A stretch of 64,000 nt of DNA from Callipepla californica brunnescens (lineage: Eukaryota; Chordata; Aves; Galliformes; Odontophoridae), in assembly GCA_023055505.1 (NCBI GenBank), contig JALIRH010000001.1:119751964-119815963 (forward strand), written 5' to 3'. Below the pieces are notes generated by a model, which was given only the letters and a program-made list of their open reading frames with translations, was not told the DNA's origin and made no database searches. Position 1 is the stretch's first letter. Every line of letters begins with the position of its first letter. The position numbers and the translations under genes are program-made. Shown here piece after piece: positions 59,164 through 64,000 of the stretch.

Positions 59164-62100
59164 TTTGTTAGATAAAATATGTCATGAACTCCAGCCCAAC
59201 ATTATAGTGAAATTTCAGTTAAATAATTTAATAAAGGAAATAATGTCAAGAACTGATGATGCAGCACCTGTATTCACTAACTCAGGTAATATTTTACCAT
59301 CAGAAATAAATACTGTTTCAATGCGTTTTAATTCCATCTTCTCATTTGAATATTCAAGCTGAAAATTTACCCAAAGAATTGCCTGAATGCATTCTTCAGT
59401 AGACTGAGATACTAAATGTATTGAATTTATACTACATGCCAAGTTTTATCTGATGGTTCATTAACTCTTATACCCCCAAGTCATCCAGAGAATACGATAT
59501 TAGTGGTTTGAACATATATTGAGAGTAAAGCCAGAGCATGTGCCAAAGCATGCATACAACTGGGCAGGTAAAGAAATTGCAGATGGACCAAATGAAAGAC
59601 TTTCCCATCTGATCAATTCTAACAGACAGCAAAATCTGTGGATCCAAATTGGAGCCCACAGTACTGAAGAATGCTTCTTCTAGCACGTGAAGTGAATTTG
59701 CCATTTCTTTTTCAGCTCACTGATTCCTCAGACGTTTTGCAGATATTGGTCCTGTTTTGAGCTGTGCATTCTTTCTCATCTCACCATCTTGCTCTGTGCT
59801 CTGTTGGTTTAGTTGAATTTTATCCTGTAAGCCTGCAAATTACTCCTTGTCAACTTAGGTTTTGAAGGGTTGATCCACCTGCCTTTCATCTGTGAGCTAT
59901 CACATCTACAGAGGTTATTTCAGCAGCATCATACATAGTGGATAGATTTCTGTTTTTTCGCATAGGATAAGTACTACAATTTTAAATACACTTGAAAAGT
60001 ATTTTATTGGTGAAAAAAGGCCCAAGTGTGATATGGTCATTTATCACTTGTTATGAGGATGCAATTATGCTTTTATTTGTACATTTGCTCGCAAATTCTT
60101 TCTTCCTCTGACAGCCTTAAAATGTATCCCTTTCATGTCCTCTCAAGGTAAATGAAAGTCCTGTATGATAACAAGTCTGTTGAAACAGGCTTGAACCACG
60201 CCATACTCAGCTGAGCTGAGTTTTTTCATCCAGTAATAGCAGGATTCCAGTCATGCAACTTTTCCGAAAAGTTAGCCATCTGGTATTATTATTAAATATG
60301 CTATCTTGGCTCTCTTAGCAACCCAGAGATTTACAGAATTTGAAAGATATCTTCCTGTCCTCTTTATGAAGAGTGGCTAGTACCCACAACAGTCGTGTTT
60401 GCAATGGTTTATTTCCTGGCTTAGTTGGAGGATGTCATCTCACTCTACTGTACAATACTTCAGAGCCTTCACAAACCTGTTGCCAGCCGAACTTACCCTA
60501 GGAGGAGGGAGAAATCTTTCTACTCCTTGTGGAGGTGTCTGGGCATCACAGTGTCTATCAGTCCCATATTCCTACCTTTCTCCTTTCCAAACCAAAGACT
60601 GTTATGCAACATCATTTCCCCATGACTGCCACTTTAGGTGGAGCAGGAAGCAAGAAAGTTAAGGGGCTGCTGGCAGGCTGCAGGAAAGGAAATCATAGCA
60701 TAAGCAAAGTTCATTCTAGGTCCAACAAAGAGTCAGCAAATTCTGCATAGTTACAGTAAATATTATACTCCCCTGAAAGATAGAGACTTGACTCAGAAGT
60801 TAAGCAAAGCCTTCAGAGATCAACAGACTGAAAAGTTTGAAGAAAAACACAGGTTGAAAAGATGTGTGTAGTTTTAGGATTCATTAATAAATCACACTCA
60901 AAAAAGTACAGGTTTAAGCAGACCACGGTTATCTGTCACAACAAAAATAAACTACTTATTTTTAAGCAACATCTCAGGTGTAGCAACATTAGTATGTAGC
61001 AAGGTATCTTGTCAATGTGAATACTTGCTTTTGACAAGAGAGAATTTCAGGTTAATTATCTGGTTTCTCAGAGCTCTTACCTATTCATTTTTCAGCTAGT
61101 ATGTATTGACCATTTGATGATCTCTGATTTCTTACGAGTCATCCTGCCTTTCAGTTTGCTAACCACTTACTGATGAATGTCCTGGGAATGTCTCAACTTT
61201 CAAACCAGTACTTCGTTTTCTACTGCTTAAGGTTGTCAATAGATTTAACAGGTCTAGCAAGGAAACACATCCCTATTTGTCAGGCACAGGAAACAAGGAC
61301 ATTCTGTGCATCAGTTATTTGATGAAGATTTTTGCTTCAGGTCTTTGACAGCTTTTTGATTTATATTGTAAATACAGCATTATGTCTTGAGTAATCCTCA
61401 CAGGAGCAAGGAATTATTATTATTATTATTATATTAACATATATAGTATTATTCTTAATACACATGCGTAGAATCACACAAGTGCACATATGAACCTTCT
61501 TTTGCACCTCAAGTGAGAGAAATGACATGGGGAAAACTTTCAGTTTCCATAGATGACCCCAAACCTGTTACACTGCATGAAAGATTTCTAATCCTTGATG
61601 CTATCACCTTTTCAGCTTAGCATGCATTCACCCTGTGTGAGGGCACTTTGCTCAAAGTTCTGGACACTTTTCACCATTCTTTACCATGGATGATTTTTCT
61701 GCCAAAGTGTAGCCTGGTTTCCCAGTTTCCAATAATGGAAGCAATCAAACTCATATAATCTGTAATTAAGAAAACTGTTGTTCATCTTTTTCAGTACTCT
61801 ATAAATTCTACAAAAATTGTCGTTTTCGTTGTATTGTAAATAAAGTGCAATAAATAAGGAAGAGAAAGTGAAGACTACAGAGAATATAGAGTAAAATAAA
61901 GAGCATGAGAAGGAACTTCATACCATTCTTAGTCTCTTAATCACAAGATCCTGTGAAGTTGATTTAGCAATCCCCAATTTTTTCCTATTAATCCAATTGT
62001 TTGTAATCCCACCAAAAAATCAACAGAAATGTTCTGTTTTCAAATTGTACAGGAAGACTTTTGAGGAGAGAGTTTAAAATTCATTACAGGCATAAAAACA

Positions 62101-64000
62101 AATCAAGCTGACAGAATGCTCAAATATACTGTGCTGCTTGGATATATAATTGAAAAATGCTCTGCTGCATGAAATGAGTGAAATGAGCAGATGAACTAGC
62201 AGACAAGCAGGAGATCAGAATTAAACAAATTTGTGTAAATAAATCTTACTTACTTATCAGATACCAAGAATTAATTTTCTCTGTATTTGGTCCTTCTGTA
62301 AGATAATTTGAACAAACACTGGTTTGGAGTGAAAGGCAGAGGGCAACCAGATTATTTTCTGTTATTTAACTACTTTGTTTCATTTAAATAGCCAGACTAT
62401 AGCAAAGGCATGTATTCAGTCCCTGGTTGAAAAGGAAGCATAAAAGGATGTGTCTGATCATAACACTGTTGGCTTAGTTCTTCTCTGGGATGTTCTGAAG
62501 CTACTATTTTGGAACAAAACTTATTTTTCACATGTGCAACAATTGATGCAAAGTAAACATCTGGTTTTGCCTAAATATCACTGTAAAGACCACGGGAGGA
62601 TTTTGATTGGAAACGTATATACCTGTACACTTAGTACCAGTTTTATAGCTAATCTTAACAAAGTTTAGCAGCAAGTTTCAATAGCAATTTATTTTGGATC
62701 ATTCACCGTACACATCATTGTACTGAGCAATTATGGACTAAACATTTAGTGACCCCATTTAACAGGTTATCTGAAATAATTAGAGTCAACTGACTTTCAT
62801 TCATCTCCTCACCCAATCCCCAAGACAAGAAACAAATAAAAAGTTGAAAAAAATAACTCATTGATAATAAAAGTCAGATAAACAGTTGAGCTGGCCAAAC
62901 AGGGTGATAATCCTTCGTATTTATGTATCGGCGTCTCAATGTGTCAAAAAGAAGTCTTGGGTTGTAGCAGGAAGCCACCATCAGTGTAGAGGCAGCAGTC
63001 CATTTGATTTTGCTCCATTTCTCATTGAATTTGTTGGGACATTGCACTGGCTAAAAAATCAAGCAATGCCATGTTGTCATCCTGACCAAAGAGGCAATAA
63101 CTGCAAGTTAGTCCCAGAATACACAGCGACTCTTACAGTCCTTCCACACTATCAGCAGCATAATTGAACTGATATTGCCTTAGGATTAACCTTTTAAAGA
63201 AAGGAAGTAAGGGAGTTCATCTGTTTGTTTGTTTTTCATTTGTTTTCCTCCCACGATCATTTTGCCCACACTCTTCTCCTGGGACCAAACTGGTTTGTCA
63301 ATTTTGCTTAAAATATCCACCAATTTCTATAGCAATGGGTGTCATATGAACTATCTCAGATGAAAAAACTCTGGAAAGTCATTAAGAACATGAAAGAAGT
63401 CTATTTAAAGCCTATGCCTGAGCCCTTGAACTCGGTGGAAGGAAAGTAGTTGCTGAGAGCAGTATTTGAACTGTTATGTCTCTCTGCTAAAAGATATCTC
63501 AGAAGAAATGTTGCATCAAAAATGAGGATAAATCTTCACATCACTGAGTATCTTATTTATTTTTCTGGATTTCTGATGCTCTAAATTCTGTTCAGTGGAG
63601 ACTTATTTTGAAGTTGCCATACATCAGTAGCTATGGCATTGATATCTAAGTGCCAGGGGTCATCACATATACATTTTTTTCATTTGCTTTAGTCATTCTT
63701 CCAGGAAGATGATCGATATAAGTACCAGTACTTACATTACTAAGTTGTAATCATTCAGCACTGAACACTTTATGAATAAAATAAGCGAGATAACAACGAC
63801 CTGTAGGTTCAAAATTCATGTCCTCTTTCATGCAGTAGCATGTCTATGGGGTAAGGAAAACCCTCATGTTCAGTTTGGATAAACATCAAAAATTCAAAGA
63901 CTTATCTGAGGAGTCTGCAAAATAACCCAGAGTTCTCTAGCCTGGAGTTTTTTGTGCTTTTCTTAGCATCTGAAAGTTTAAACTTTAAATCGATCTTATG
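59164..64000. other. Transposon-poor unique stretch to window end
   Basis: No interspersed repeat is recognised in 4.8 kb. An (ATT)n run lies at 61411-61433. At 59165-59442 and 59468-59704 both strands are open at once. Splice-like sites exist on both strands, so no exon can be assigned. A less AT-rich patch at 60420-60700 has overlapping frames but no support as a gene. Confidence 0.4.

Noticed and set aside
1..64000. Search for tRNA, rRNA, snRNA, CRISPR arrays, bacterial operons or plasmid features
   Set aside because: No tRNA A/B-box pair, snRNA-like block, regular direct-repeat/spacer array or Shine-Dalgarno-led gene series was seen. The repeat content is clearly avian.

Overview
This window looks like bird nuclear DNA, most likely from a galliform (chicken, turkey or quail-like). 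It is AT-rich, intron- or intergenic-type sequence with no intact protein-coding gene that I can name. The main evidence is about 28 copies or fragments of the CR1 LINE on both strands. Most are recognisable by the CR1 3' tail, tandem 8-mers of the ATTCTATG type (TCATAGAA on the other strand). Two non-autonomous copies of a mariner family resembling the galliform Galluhop/Mariner1_GG group, a fragment of an avian ERVL-like LTR, and at least one very old MIR-like SINE are also present. I see no bacterial-type operon, CRISPR array, tRNA or rRNA.

Layout. 1-7171: unique sequence with three CR1 tails (502-650, 1093-1283, 3228-3402), one mariner fragment (4031-4300) and a candidate minus-strand exon (4736-4952). 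7172-10815: a dense repeat block made of a 1.5 kb plus-strand CR1 with a dead ORF2, a 1 kb minus-strand CR1, and an ERV LTR fragment abutting it. 10816-23278: mostly unique, with short CR1 tails at 14.5, 16.1 and 20.0 kb, a tandem duplication of about 270 bp carrying a compound TTTTA/TTTCA microsatellite (16371-16862), and candidate exons on both strands. 23279-29418: a long stretch nearly free of transposons. 29419-35677: an almost complete deleted mariner, a chain of three phase-compatible candidate exons on the minus strand (34561 down to 31912), and several plus-strand CR1 tails. 35678-47280: mostly unique, with an RFX X-box-like palindrome (39296-39317), a MIR-like SINE (about 40726-40900) and a candidate non-coding exon (44751-44824). 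47281-59163: a second repeat-rich block with a 1.7 kb CR1 ORF2 copy that keeps its FADD motif, and many tail fragments, some in tail-to-tail pairs. 59164-64000: no recognised repeat.

If a host gene runs through the window, the best evidence is the minus-strand exon chain at 34.5-31.9 kb, whose split codons join without a frameshift. I do not recognise the protein. Two plus-strand segments (22524-22663 and 44751-44824) have strong splice-like borders but are closed in all frames, so they could be lncRNA or 5' UTR exons. All exon calls were made by eye and need transcript or protein-homology support. Repeat names rest on remembered consensus features, not on a database search, and most repeat edges are good only to about 10-30 bases.
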